From CAYJAY01 sp964368445 (lineage in GTDB: Bacteria; Bacillota; Clostridia; Oscillospirales; Ruminococcaceae), in contig CAYJAY010000029.1 in assembly GCA_964368445.1 (NCBI GenBank), positions 1-32,149 of the forward strand: DNA of 32,149 nucleotides, given 5' to 3'. Below are positions 25,171-31,761 of the stretch, in pieces. Position 1 is the first letter of the stretch. The number at the start of each line of letters is the position of its first letter. The notes beneath the pieces are model-generated. The model saw only the letters and a list, made by a program, of their open reading frames with translations, ran no database searches and was not told the DNA's origin. The translations under genes and the position numbers were made by a program.

Positions 25171-26202
25171 ATGGATAAATCACTTTTTTGCTACAATTTG
25201 CCCAATAAACTCATTGCACAACAACCGGCGAACCCTCGAGACAGCTCGCGATTACTTGTTCTTGACAAAAACACAGGCGATATATCCGACAACCACTTCT
25301 ATAATATATTAGATTATGTTAAAAAGGGTGACACTTTAGTTGTTAACGACAGCAAAGTTTTGCCGGCACGGCTTCTTGGAAACAAAACCGAAAGCGGGGG
25401 CGCGGTTGAGATTTTGCTTTTGAAAAATATTTCGGGAAACGTTTGGGAATGTCTCGCGAAACCGGGTAAGCGGCTTAAAAAGGGAGCAAGGGTGGTTTTT
25501 GGTCAAGACGAACTATTCGGAGAGATAGTTGACGAAATCGAGGACGGAAAAAGAATTGTAGACTTTTCGTTTGACAACTCAAAAACTTTTTTTGAAGTTA
25601 TCGAAAATGTAGGGGTGCTTCCACTTCCGCATTATATCGAAAACCCTGTGTGTGAAGACGACAGCTATCAAACGGTGTATGCCGACACGCTAGGTTCCGC
25701 CGCCGCGCCGACAGCGGGCCTTCATTTCACCGACGAGCTTTTAGAAAAGCTGGAGCAAAAGGGCGTATCGATAGCAAAGGTCACTTTACACGTGGGACTT
25801 GGCACTTTTCGACCTGTAAAGGCGAAAGACATTACACAGCATGTTATGCACACAGAACACTATTCTATATCGAAAAGTTCAGCAACAACGATAGCTAAAA
25901 CCAAACAAAAAGGCGGCAGAGTTATCGCCGTCGGGACAACCTCTTGCCGAACGCTTGAATCGATGTATAAAACCCACAGCGATATAGTTGCGTGTGAGGG
26001 GGATACCGATATCTTTATTTATCCCGGTTATAAATTCGGGGTGATAGATTGTTTGATAACAAATTTCCATCTGCCCGAAAGCAGCCTTATAATGTTAGTC
26101 TCGGCGTTTGCCGGATACGACAACACGATGAACGCATATTCCCACGCCGTTAAAAACAACTACCGGTTCTATAGTTTTGGCGACGCGATGTTTATTTATT
26201 AA
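25171..26202 (+). CDS. queA: S-adenosylmethionine:tRNA ribosyltransferase-isomerase
   Basis: 343 aa, normal length. It transfers and isomerises the ribosyl part of S-adenosylmethionine onto 7-aminomethyl-7-deazaguanine in tRNA, giving epoxyqueuosine. Seen: the family opening FCYNLPNKLIAQQPANPRDSSRLLVLD, VVNDSKVLPARLLG, ETVYA-like YQTVYA, the signature SAAAPTAGLHFTDELL, VGLGTFRPVK, and VGTTSCRTLES. AAGGAAA precedes the ATG. tgt follows after 15 bases, so both tRNA queuosine steps are made together. The genes for preQ1 synthesis are not in the window, so the base may be made elsewhere in the genome or salvaged. Confidence 0.97.
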   Translation: MDKSLFCYNLPNKLIAQQPANPRDSSRLLVLDKNTGDISDNHFYNILDYVKKGDTLVVNDSKVLPARLLGNKTESGGAVEILLLKNISGNVWECLAKPGKRLKKGARVVFGQDELFGEIVDEIEDGKRIVDFSFDNSKTFFEVIENVGVLPLPHYIENPVCEDDSYQTVYADTLGSAAAPTAGLHFTDELLEKLEQKGVSIAKVTLHVGLGTFRPVKAKDITQHVMHTEHYSISKSSATTIAKTKQKGGRVIAVGTTSCRTLESMYKTHSDIVACEGDTDIFIYPGYKFGVIDCLITNFHLPESSLIMLVSAFAGYDNTMNAYSHAVKNNYRFYSFGDAMFIY

Positions 26203-26217
26203 AAAAGGAAAAAACCT

Positions 26218-27348
26218 ATGTATAACTTAATTAAAACCAATGGCAAAGCAAGGCTTGGAGATTTTCAAACGGTACACGGAAATGTTAAGACTCCGGCGTT
26301 TATGAACGTTGCAACCGCCGCCGCAATAAAGGGTGGATTGTCGTTTTCAGACCTTGAAACTATCGACACGCAGGTTATGCTTTGTAACACATATCATCTT
26401 CATTTAAGGCCTAGCGACCAAACTGTCGCAAAACTCGGAGGACTTCAAAGCTTTACCGGTTGGGGAAAACCAATATTAACCGACAGCGGCGGGTTCCAGA
26501 TCTTTTCGCTTTCAAAACTTCGCAAGATCGAAGAACAAGGGGTGACGTTCAGATCGCACATCGACGGACGGAGCATCTTTATGGGTCCAGAAGAAAGCAT
26601 GAGAATACAGTCTAACCTTGCAAGTACTATTGCCATGGCGTTTGACGAATGCATCGAAAACCCGTCGCCGTATGATTATGTTGTTAAATCATGCGAGAGG
26701 ACGGTTAGATGGCTTGAGCGATCTAAAGCCGAGATGACAAGGCTTAATTCTCTCGATACCACAATAAATAAAAATCAACTTTTGTTTGGAATAAATCAAG
26801 GCGGATGTTTTGAGGATATACGAATTGAAAACATGAAGCAGATACAAAAGCTTGATCTTGACGGTTATGCTATTGGAGGGCTTGCGGTTGGAGAACCTAA
26901 AGAAGAGATGTATCGAATAATTGAAGTTGTAGAGCCGTTTATGCCACAAAACAAGATACGATATCTCATGGGCGTTGGAACACCGGAAAATATAATACAA
27001 GCGGTGTCGCGAGGAGTAGATATATTCGATTGTGTCATGCCAAGCCGAAACGGCAGGCACGGACATCTTTTCACATGGAGCGGAGTTATCAATATCAACA
27101 ACGAAAAATATTCGCTTGACCAAAATCCAATAGATAGTGAGTGCGATTGCCCTGTTTGCAAAAACTTCACAAGGGGATATTTAAGACATCTCTACCGCGC
27201 AAAAGAGATGTTGGGTTTGCGACTTGGGGTTGTTCATAACCTGTATTTCTATAACAAACTTATGGAAAAGATACGACACAGCATTGAAAACGACTACTTT
27301 GATGAATTTAAAAATAAATATACAAATAAACTTGATGTAAGAATGTAA
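26218..27348 (+). CDS. tgt: tRNA-guanine transglycosylase
   Basis: 376 aa, normal length. It swaps guanine 34 of tRNAs with GUN anticodons for preQ1. Seen: LTDSGGFQIFSL with the substrate-binding Asp, GGLAVGEPKEEMYRI, the GVDIFDCVMPSRNGRHG block with the nucleophilic Asp, and the zinc site CDCPVCKNFTRGYLRHL...H near the C-terminus with three Cys and a His. AAAAGGA precedes the ATG. It is second in the queA-tgt operon; the yajC promoter starts eight bases past its stop. Confidence 0.97.
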   Translation: MYNLIKTNGKARLGDFQTVHGNVKTPAFMNVATAAAIKGGLSFSDLETIDTQVMLCNTYHLHLRPSDQTVAKLGGLQSFTGWGKPILTDSGGFQIFSLSKLRKIEEQGVTFRSHIDGRSIFMGPEESMRIQSNLASTIAMAFDECIENPSPYDYVVKSCERTVRWLERSKAEMTRLNSLDTTINKNQLLFGINQGGCFEDIRIENMKQIQKLDLDGYAIGGLAVGEPKEEMYRIIEVVEPFMPQNKIRYLMGVGTPENIIQAVSRGVDIFDCVMPSRNGRHGHLFTWSGVININNEKYSLDQNPIDSECDCPVCKNFTRGYLRHLYRAKEMLGLRLGVVHNLYFYNKLMEKIRHSIENDYFDEFKNKYTNKLDVRM

Positions 27349-27355
27349 TTTTCTG

Positions 27356-27384
27356 TTGCTAAAACTCAATATTTATTGTATAAT
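27356..27384 (+). promoter_or_regulatory. yajC promoter
   Basis: TTGCTA (27356-27361), a 17-base spacer and TATAAT (27379-27384), with AAGGAG and ATG 27415 following. It allows yajC transcription apart from queA-tgt. Confidence 0.7.
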
Positions 27385-27414
27385 AATAAAAACAAATAAG
27401 GAGAAATAATTATC

Positions 27415-27708
27415 ATGACAGACTCTTCTGCGGCTTCATCATTATCGCCGATTCTCTTGATGGTCGGAATGGTTGCCATCTTTTACTTTTTGCTCATCAG
27501 ACCCCAAAAAAAGAAAGAAAAACAAGACAGGGAGATGCGCAGTAACGTCGAAGTTGGTGACGGAATTATCTCGATAGGCGGTATCATCGGACGCGTTATC
27601 AGCGTTAAAGACGACACCATCCTAATCGAAACCGGCGCGGACAGAACAAAGATTAGAATTAAAAACTGGGCAATTCAATCTGTTGAAAAATTGAAACTGG
27701 ACGAGTAA
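27415..27708 (+). CDS. yajC: Preprotein translocase subunit YajC
   Basis: 97 aa. A small accessory protein of the SecDF-YajC part of the secretion machinery. Seen: a Ser/Ala-rich short N-terminus, one membrane span (about 12-29), the signature FLLIRPQKKKEK directly after it, and the conserved cytoplasmic block EVGDGIISIGGIIGRVISVKDDTILIETG. AAGGAG lies before the ATG. The order queA-tgt-yajC is common in bacteria. secD and secF are not in the window; a TIGR04086-like gene follows instead. Confidence 0.96.
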   Translation: MTDSSAASSLSPILLMVGMVAIFYFLLIRPQKKKEKQDREMRSNVEVGDGIISIGGIIGRVISVKDDTILIETGADRTKIRIKNWAIQSVEKLKLDE

Positions 27709-27773
27709 TAAGGAATAATTAACCCTCGAAGAGAATATCTTGTATTAAAAGATAATCCTTTGGGGGTGTTCTC

Positions 27774-28205
27774 TTGAACAATAATCAAGTAGTTAAAAAA
27801 ATAAACAGAAACAAAAATAGCACGGCAGCGTGCACGACGAAAAATATCGGGATAGCTTTCGGGGTGTTTTGTGTCATCGAATTTGTGTTGCTTTGTCTTG
27901 TCGCATTAATTTTGACTTATATAAACGTCGCACATGTGATGTACAGTCAAATAGCGATAATTCTTCCGGTCGTATCGGTTTTTTTTGCAACGCTTGTGAT
28001 GGGACGATTAAGTAAAAATTTTGGAATGGTATACGGATTCGTTTTAGGTTTTGCAGTTTTGATGATGCTTTTGTTTTTGTCCACGGTTGTAATGCAAAGC
28101 GGAATGAATGAAAAAACTTTATACCTTGCTATAATGCTAATAGCCGCAAGTGGTATAGGTGGTTTTTTAGGAAACTCAATAAGATTTAAAAGGAAGTTTA
28201 GTTGA
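27774..28205 (+). CDS. TIGR04086-type four-span membrane protein
   Basis: 143 aa with four hydrophobic segments after a basic, Asn/Lys-rich N-terminus of about 24 residues. The short C-terminus is basic (IRFKRKFS). It matches my memory of the TIGR04086 family, found in Clostridia and often close to yajC, which agrees with its place here 65 bases downstream. Function is unknown. It starts with TTG at 27774 behind a GGGGGTG site (27762-27768); no in-frame ATG is near. The leader can pair the site with ACCCTC (27722-27727), which may restrain translation. A CTCCGCC hairpin begins three bases past the stop. Confidence 0.7.
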   Translation: MNNNQVVKKINRNKNSTAACTTKNIGIAFGVFCVIEFVLLCLVALILTYINVAHVMYSQIAIILPVVSVFFATLVMGRLSKNFGMVYGFVLGFAVLMMLLFLSTVVMQSGMNEKTLYLAIMLIAASGIGGFLGNSIRFKRKFS

Positions 28206-28207
28206 AT

Positions 28208-28237
28208 ATCTCCGCCGAAGGCAGGGAAGGCGGAGAT
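28208..28237. repeat. CTCCGCC/GGCGGAG hairpin after the TIGR04086-type gene
   Basis: ATCTCCGCC (28208-28216) pairs with GGCGGAGAT (28229-28237). There is no T-tract after it. The same stem recurs at 28341-28357 and 31351-31372, so it looks like part of a dispersed repeat. Confidence 0.7.
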
Positions 28238-28270
28238 TGTATAATTAATTCACTAAGCTAATTGATAAGT

Positions 28271-28357
28271 AAATACTACGGTTTTTGTACCATAGGTGCA
28301 AAAATGTCGAGTGAAACGAGGCAAGTAGTATTTCTAATAGCTCCGCCGAAGGCGGAG
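28271..28357 (+). repeat. Structured repeat, copy A (three-way junction plus hairpin)
   Basis: Outer stem AAATACTAC (28271-28279) with GTAGTATTT (28325-28333). Inside are stem 1, TTTTTGTACC (28282-28291) with GGTGCAAAAA (28295-28304), and stem 2, 28306-28322 (GTC/GGC closing, tandem G-A mismatches, GT-GAA-AC tip). A CTCCGCC-GAA-GGCGGAG hairpin follows at 28341-28357. A second copy lies at 31283-31376. It sits between the TIGR04086-type gene and proC and reaches to within about five bases of the proC ribosome site. Confidence 0.8.
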
Positions 28358-28378
28358 ATTATAAAAAGGGAAAAAAAT

Positions 28379-29164
28379 ATGAACATTTCATTTATAGGTT
28401 TTGGAAATATGGCAAAAGCTATTGCTGGTGGAATTGTAGGGAACTCTTTAAAGACTCTTGACAAGATATACGCATACGATCCGTATGCGCAACAAACAAT
28501 TGACGGAGTTGAACTTTTGCAAGACGTCAAAGACGCAATAGGGAAGTCAAGAATTGTTTTTCTATGTGTAAAACCCCAGGTTTTTTTCGAAGTCATAGAC
28601 GAGATAAAAAGTTTTTTAACTAACGATCATATAATCGTGTCAATAGCCGCCGGCATTTCACATCAAAAGATAGTTGACGCTGTTTTGGATGTCTGCCCCG
28701 TTGTACGAACTATGCCCAACACACCATTGATGTTGGGTTGTGGAACGACGGCGATTGCAAAACCAGACAACATAAAAGACGACGATTATAAAATTATAAC
28801 CGAGATATTCGATTGTATGGGCGAGGTGTTTGAAATTCCGGCTAATAAGTTTGACGAGATAATACCGGTTAATTCAAGTAGCCCCGCATTTATATACCAG
28901 TTTGCGAAAACAACGGCGCTTCATGCCGAAAAACACGGATTAGATTTTTCGATGTCGCTTAAAATGATGGCGGGGACATTGATAGGTAGCGCCAAGATGA
29001 TTTTAGAATCGGGAATAGAGATAGACACGTTAATAGACATGGTGTGTTCCAAAAAAGGCGCGACGATAGCCGGTCTTGAAGCGATGTCTCAAAATGGATT
29101 TGAAACTTCTATCGAAAAAGGTTTTGATGCCGCGGTTGAACGCTCTAAACAACTTTCAAAATAA
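28379..29164 (+). CDS. proC: Pyrroline-5-carboxylate reductase
   Basis: 261 aa from ATG 28379, behind AAAAAGGG. An in-frame ATT further upstream would add 39 residues, but these come from the structured repeat and do not look like protein. It reduces pyrroline-5-carboxylate to proline with NAD(P)H. Seen: the Rossmann motif MNISFIGFGNMAKAIAGGIV at the very N-terminus (as in ProC), VRTMPNTPLMLGCGTTA, and the C-terminal signature with SSPAFIYQFAKTTA and GATIAGLEAM. The start is about 20 bases past the repeat's final hairpin, which could influence its translation. A long terminator hairpin follows. Confidence 0.95.
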   Translation: MNISFIGFGNMAKAIAGGIVGNSLKTLDKIYAYDPYAQQTIDGVELLQDVKDAIGKSRIVFLCVKPQVFFEVIDEIKSFLTNDHIIVSIAAGISHQKIVDAVLDVCPVVRTMPNTPLMLGCGTTAIAKPDNIKDDDYKIITEIFDCMGEVFEIPANKFDEIIPVNSSSPAFIYQFAKTTALHAEKHGLDFSMSLKMMAGTLIGSAKMILESGIEIDTLIDMVCSKKGATIAGLEAMSQNGFETSIEKGFDAAVERSKQLSK

Positions 29165-29183
29165 AATTCAATAAAAACGAATA

Positions 29184-29251
29184 AAAACTATCCTTTCATC
29201 GTAAACATTTATAACGGTTTGTTTTAGTGGTGTTGAAAGGATAGTTTTTTT
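29184..29251 (+). terminator. Long-loop terminator after proC
   Basis: A perfect 15-bp stem, AAAACTATCCTTTCA (29184-29198) with its complement (29234-29248), a 35-base loop, and a run of seven T to 29251. The right arm also carries AAAGGA, the only ribosome site candidate for the next gene. Confidence 0.8.
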
Positions 29252-29257
29252 ATTTTG

Positions 29258-29890
29258 ATGTTAACAAGTTCTTTTTTTAGAAATTTCAAGCTCAACCAAA
29301 AACGCAAACATACCAAAACCAAAGCGCCCTATTTTGCTTGTCTGTTAATCGTTTTAACAGGTGTTGTGGTGGGTTCGTTGGTGGCGGGTTTTGGCAGTTA
29401 TTCGGTCGTTACAATTCTAGAAAAACAATTAACCGTAATGCTTGAAACAAGTTTAAGCGTTTCGTTTTTAACGTTTATAACATGGTTTTTTCCCGAACTG
29501 CTGTTATTGTTTTTTTGTCTTACTGTTTCGTTTTCTCCGTTCGGAACGTTTATTCTGTCACCGATACTTATGCTTAAAGGGTTTGGCATAGGTTTGTTTT
29601 GTGGAAACCTATGTGTGTTGTACGGTGTCAAAGGTTTGCTTTACAGCTCGGTTATGTTTATGCCGGCATTTATATTAAAGGCTTTCGCATTGATAAATCT
29701 TTGCAAAAACGGTATATACTTTTCTAACAAACAGTTCGAAAAGTTCTTTTTTGGATATGAACATTCACAAGATAAACAGGAAAGCCCCGTAAACCTTGTT
29801 GCAAGCTTTGTATGTAACGGTATGCTTGCGTGTGTTGGAGTGTTGTTGCAAACCATTCTTATATCAACCTTTAGAACTCTCATCGTTTGA
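29258..29890 (+). CDS. SpoIIM-like membrane protein
   Basis: 210 aa from ATG 29258 (a TTG directly before it is also in frame). About five hydrophobic spans, a basic N-terminus (RNFKLNQKRKHTKTK) and a Gly-rich central block, FSPFGTFILSPILMLKGFGIGLFCGNL followed by YGVKGLL, as in stage II sporulation protein M (PF01944). SpoIIM is part of the DMP complex that drives septal peptidoglycan remodelling and engulfment in sporulating cells. In Bacillota spoIIM is often near xerD, and a Xer gene lies here, but convergent, overlapping by 27 bases at the 3' ends. The only ribosome site, AAAGGA, is inside the upstream terminator arm. spoIID and spoIIP are not in the window. Confidence 0.65.
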   Translation: MLTSSFFRNFKLNQKRKHTKTKAPYFACLLIVLTGVVVGSLVAGFGSYSVVTILEKQLTVMLETSLSVSFLTFITWFFPELLLLFFCLTVSFSPFGTFILSPILMLKGFGIGLFCGNLCVLYGVKGLLYSSVMFMPAFILKAFALINLCKNGIYFSNKQFEKFFFGYEHSQDKQESPVNLVASFVCNGMLACVGVLLQTILISTFRTLIV

Positions 29891-30862
29891 TTTTTTCTTT
29901 TTTATCTTAACCGACGAAAGGGGGGAGGAACTCATCGCTTTCCGAAGCCCTTCGTTTCCTATATGGGTGTATATCTCGGTGGTTGAAACATGTTCGTGTC
30001 CTAAGATCTCTTTAAGCGCCAACATGTCTACTCCGCCGTGTTGATACATGAGCGTTGCGGCGGTGTGGCGCAGTTTGTGTGGGGAATAACCTTTGCCCGA
30101 AAGACCAGATAGCAAAAGATAGTTTTCGACTATCTGTTCAACACGGCGACCGGTCAACCGTCGGCCGTTGCGGTTTAAAAGCAGCGCTTGTTCTGTTCTG
30201 TCGCCCTTTAAAAGCTCGCCACGAACCGCTTGATAGTTTTTCACAGCATACATACATGCATCGTTTAGATAAACAAGCCGTTCTTTGCTTCCTTTTCCGG
30301 TTATTTTAACCGTGTCTTCTCGGATGTCATATACATTAATTCCAACAAGCTCGCTAAGACGCATGCCGCAGTTTAGAAATAGGGTTAATATAAGATAATC
30401 GCGTTCGTAGTAATCGCCTGAAACGCTGTTTAAAAGAGCTTTGCTTTCTTCAAGAGTGAGATATTTCGGGAGCGATTTTCTGACAGATGGTATCTCGATG
30501 TCGGCGACAGGGTTAATTTCAAGCTTGTTGACCTTATTACAAAGATAACCGAAATACGCCCGAAGACAGGACAACTTTCGGGCCCTTGCTTTGGAATCGT
30601 TCAAAGCTTCACGTTTAATAAAACTTAAATACTCATACACATCAAGGGTTGTTATAGATTTAACAATGTCAAAATCGACGTCTTTGATCGAGATATCCTT
30701 AAACTCGGTATCGTCGTCAACCAAACCTTTTTGAAGTTTAATAAAGCGAAAAAACGTTCTAAGGTCTATATAATAACCGTCAACAGTTTTGGTCGAATGG
30801 TTTTTAATAGTTTCGATATAGAAAAGAAATTCTTTAACGATATCTGGGGCGTCATTGAACAT
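29864..30862 (-). CDS. Site-specific tyrosine recombinase, XerC/XerD type
   Basis: 332 aa, slightly long for a Xer protein (about 300). Seen: the N-terminal SAM-like core-binding domain (about 5-115) and the catalytic domain with all six residues: R168 in LNCGMRLSEL, K190 in ITGKGSKERLV, H262 and R265 in SPHKLRHTAAT, H289 in LGHEHVST, and Y298 in EIYTHI. Xer proteins resolve chromosome dimers at dif. The extra length is a C-terminal basic tail of about 25 residues after KAMSSS (KIKKKKS). It overlaps the SpoIIM-like gene by 27 bases in convergent order. No phage genes or att sites are near, so a housekeeping XerD is more likely than an integrase. Confidence 0.88.
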   Translation of the reverse strand: MFNDAPDIVKEFLFYIETIKNHSTKTVDGYYIDLRTFFRFIKLQKGLVDDDTEFKDISIKDVDFDIVKSITTLDVYEYLSFIKREALNDSKARARKLSCLRAYFGYLCNKVNKLEINPVADIEIPSVRKSLPKYLTLEESKALLNSVSGDYYERDYLILTLFLNCGMRLSELVGINVYDIREDTVKITGKGSKERLVYLNDACMYAVKNYQAVRGELLKGDRTEQALLLNRNGRRLTGRRVEQIVENYLLLSGLSGKGYSPHKLRHTAATLMYQHGGVDMLALKEILGHEHVSTTEIYTHIGNEGLRKAMSSSPLSSVKIKKKKSNDESSKG

Positions 30863-30926
30863 AGAGAGTTTAAACCTCGATTGAAAAAATTATATTGGAT
30901 GTTGAAATTTAATTTAAGATATAAAG

Positions 30927-30955
30927 ATTATAAACTAAAAAGAGTTTTTGAGCAA
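30927..30955 (-). promoter_or_regulatory. Promoter for the Xer recombinase
   Basis: On the minus strand TTGCTC (30955-30950), a 17-base spacer and TATAAT (30932-30927). The leader before ATG 30862 is about 58 bases and AT-rich. Confidence 0.65.
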
Positions 30956-31050
30956 CTTACAATGTTAAGTAGCTACAACTGTTTTTAGTTTTTTTTATAT
31001 AATGTGAAGATAACACGGTTTTGTAAGAAAACAAAGGCTTCTTTGGTTGT

Positions 31051-31088
31051 AGTCTATTTCGCTAAATTTATATTTAGTGAAATAGACT
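31051..31088. repeat. Large 17-bp hairpin in a gene-poor region
   Basis: AGTCTATTTCGCTAAAT (31051-31067), a TTAT loop and its complement (31072-31088, one G-T pair). It is not followed by a T-tract in either direction. Together with 31004-31180 it forms about 180 bases with no ORF of note, preceded by a plus-strand TATAAT at 30998-31003. It could be part of a small RNA or a palindromic repeat. Confidence 0.6.
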
Positions 31089-31183
31089 TAAGGCGAGAAA
31101 GCGGTTAACAAAATGGCTTTAATGTAAGTTCAAGAAAACTAACTCTCCCCTCAAATTCAATTAAATGCTAGGTTAGCTGCTTT

Positions 31184-31257
31184 CCCTCTCAGTCAATCCG
31201 AGATTGACAGATCTCCCACAGAGAGAGCCAAGGGTTGGGGCTCCGGCGGAGCTTTTT
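31184..31257. repeat. Palindromic REP-like unit
   Basis: CCCTCTC (31184-31190) and GAGAGAG (31221-31227) flank a stem-loop, GTCAATC (31192-31198) with GATTGAC (31202-31208). A second small hairpin follows, GCTCC-GGC-GGAGC (31240-31252), with TTTTT after it. The layout (CTCTC-A-GTC stem, then GAGAG, CCAAGG, GGGGCTCCGGCGGAGC) resembles palindromic repeats scattered through many Clostridia genomes. Confidence 0.55.
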
Positions 31258-31282
31258 ATAGTAGATGTAGCTTGAAATTTTA

Positions 31283-31376
31283 GAAATACTACGGTTTTTG
31301 CACCATCGGTGCAAAATGACGAGCGAAGCGAGTCAAGGAGTATTTCCATGAGCTCCGCCTTGTGGCGGAGCTTTTT
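31283..31376 (+). repeat. Structured repeat, copy B (three-way junction plus hairpin)
   Basis: Outer stem GAAATACT (31283-31290) with AGTATTTC (31339-31346). Stem 1 is TTTTGCACC (31296-31304) with GGTGCAAAA (31308-31316). Stem 2 is 31318-31334 (GAC/GTC, tandem G-A mismatches, GCGAAGC tip). The final hairpin AGCTCCGCC (31351-31359) with GGCGGAGCT (31364-31372) is followed by TTTT and could end transcription. It differs from copy A at several paired positions in compensating ways. Confidence 0.8.
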
Positions 31377-31537
31377 GCCATAATTTTGCCTTGTTTTAAC
31401 CGAAGATTTTCCATAATCAATTGATGTATAATCTAACCATCAAATCAATTTTAAAGACTGCACCCAATTTTTAAACTATAAAACAAACAGTTGTTATTTT
31501 TTCCTAAATTCAGTTTAGCGGAAAGGTCGGACTTTAT

Positions 31538-31630
31538 ATGAAATACAAACAATTTAAAAAGCTTCCAAAAAACATTCGTCAACAAATTTTTCTAACGCTT
31601 GTTGCCGCTTGGAAACTCCACCACCAATAA
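31538..31630 (+). CDS. Candidate 30-aa basic peptide
   Basis: A short ORF from ATG 31538, with GGAAAGG (31520-31526) 11 bases upstream. The peptide is strongly basic at the N-terminus (MKYKQFKKLPKNIRQQ) and then hydrophobic (IFLTLVAAWKLHHQ). A TATAAT at 31427-31432 lies upstream, and a strong hairpin (31648-31693) lies 17 bases past the stop. I recognise no family. It could be a small membrane-active peptide, a leader peptide, or chance. Confidence 0.35.
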   Translation: MKYKQFKKLPKNIRQQIFLTLVAAWKLHHQ

Positions 31631-31641
31631 ATATAAAGAGC

Positions 31642-31693
31642 AAAAAAAAAAGAACAGCAATCCGAAATATTTATATCGGTTTGCTGTTCTTTT
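31642..31693. terminator. Bidirectional terminator
   Basis: AAAAGAACAGCAATCCGA (31648-31665) pairs with 31676-31693 with one mismatch. On the minus strand it is followed by ten T (31651-31642), ending the transcript of the repetitive protein gene. On the plus strand the arm itself ends in four T. Confidence 0.85.
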
Positions 31694-31761
31694 AATGTTA
31701 TCGCTTTATAATGTTTAACTAAACATTTTCAACTTGTGTTTTTTGTCACATGTTTGTGTGT

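Noticed and set aside
28262..28378. N-terminal extension of ProC by 39 residues
   Set aside because: The added codons lie in the structured repeat, there is no ribosome site, and the ProC Rossmann motif begins at ATG 28379 behind AAAAAGGG.
29864..30862. Phage or integrative-element integrase
   Set aside because: Xer-like length and motifs, a SpoIIM-like neighbour, no att repeats or tRNA, and no phage genes nearby.
30731..30988. 85-residue plus-strand ORF before the gene-poor region
   Set aside because: Half of it is antisense to the Xer gene, it lacks a ribosome site, and it covers the Xer promoter.
31004..31180. Known housekeeping RNA (SRP RNA, 6S RNA, RNase P RNA, tmRNA)
   Set aside because: None of the conserved core sequences of these RNAs could be found on either strand.
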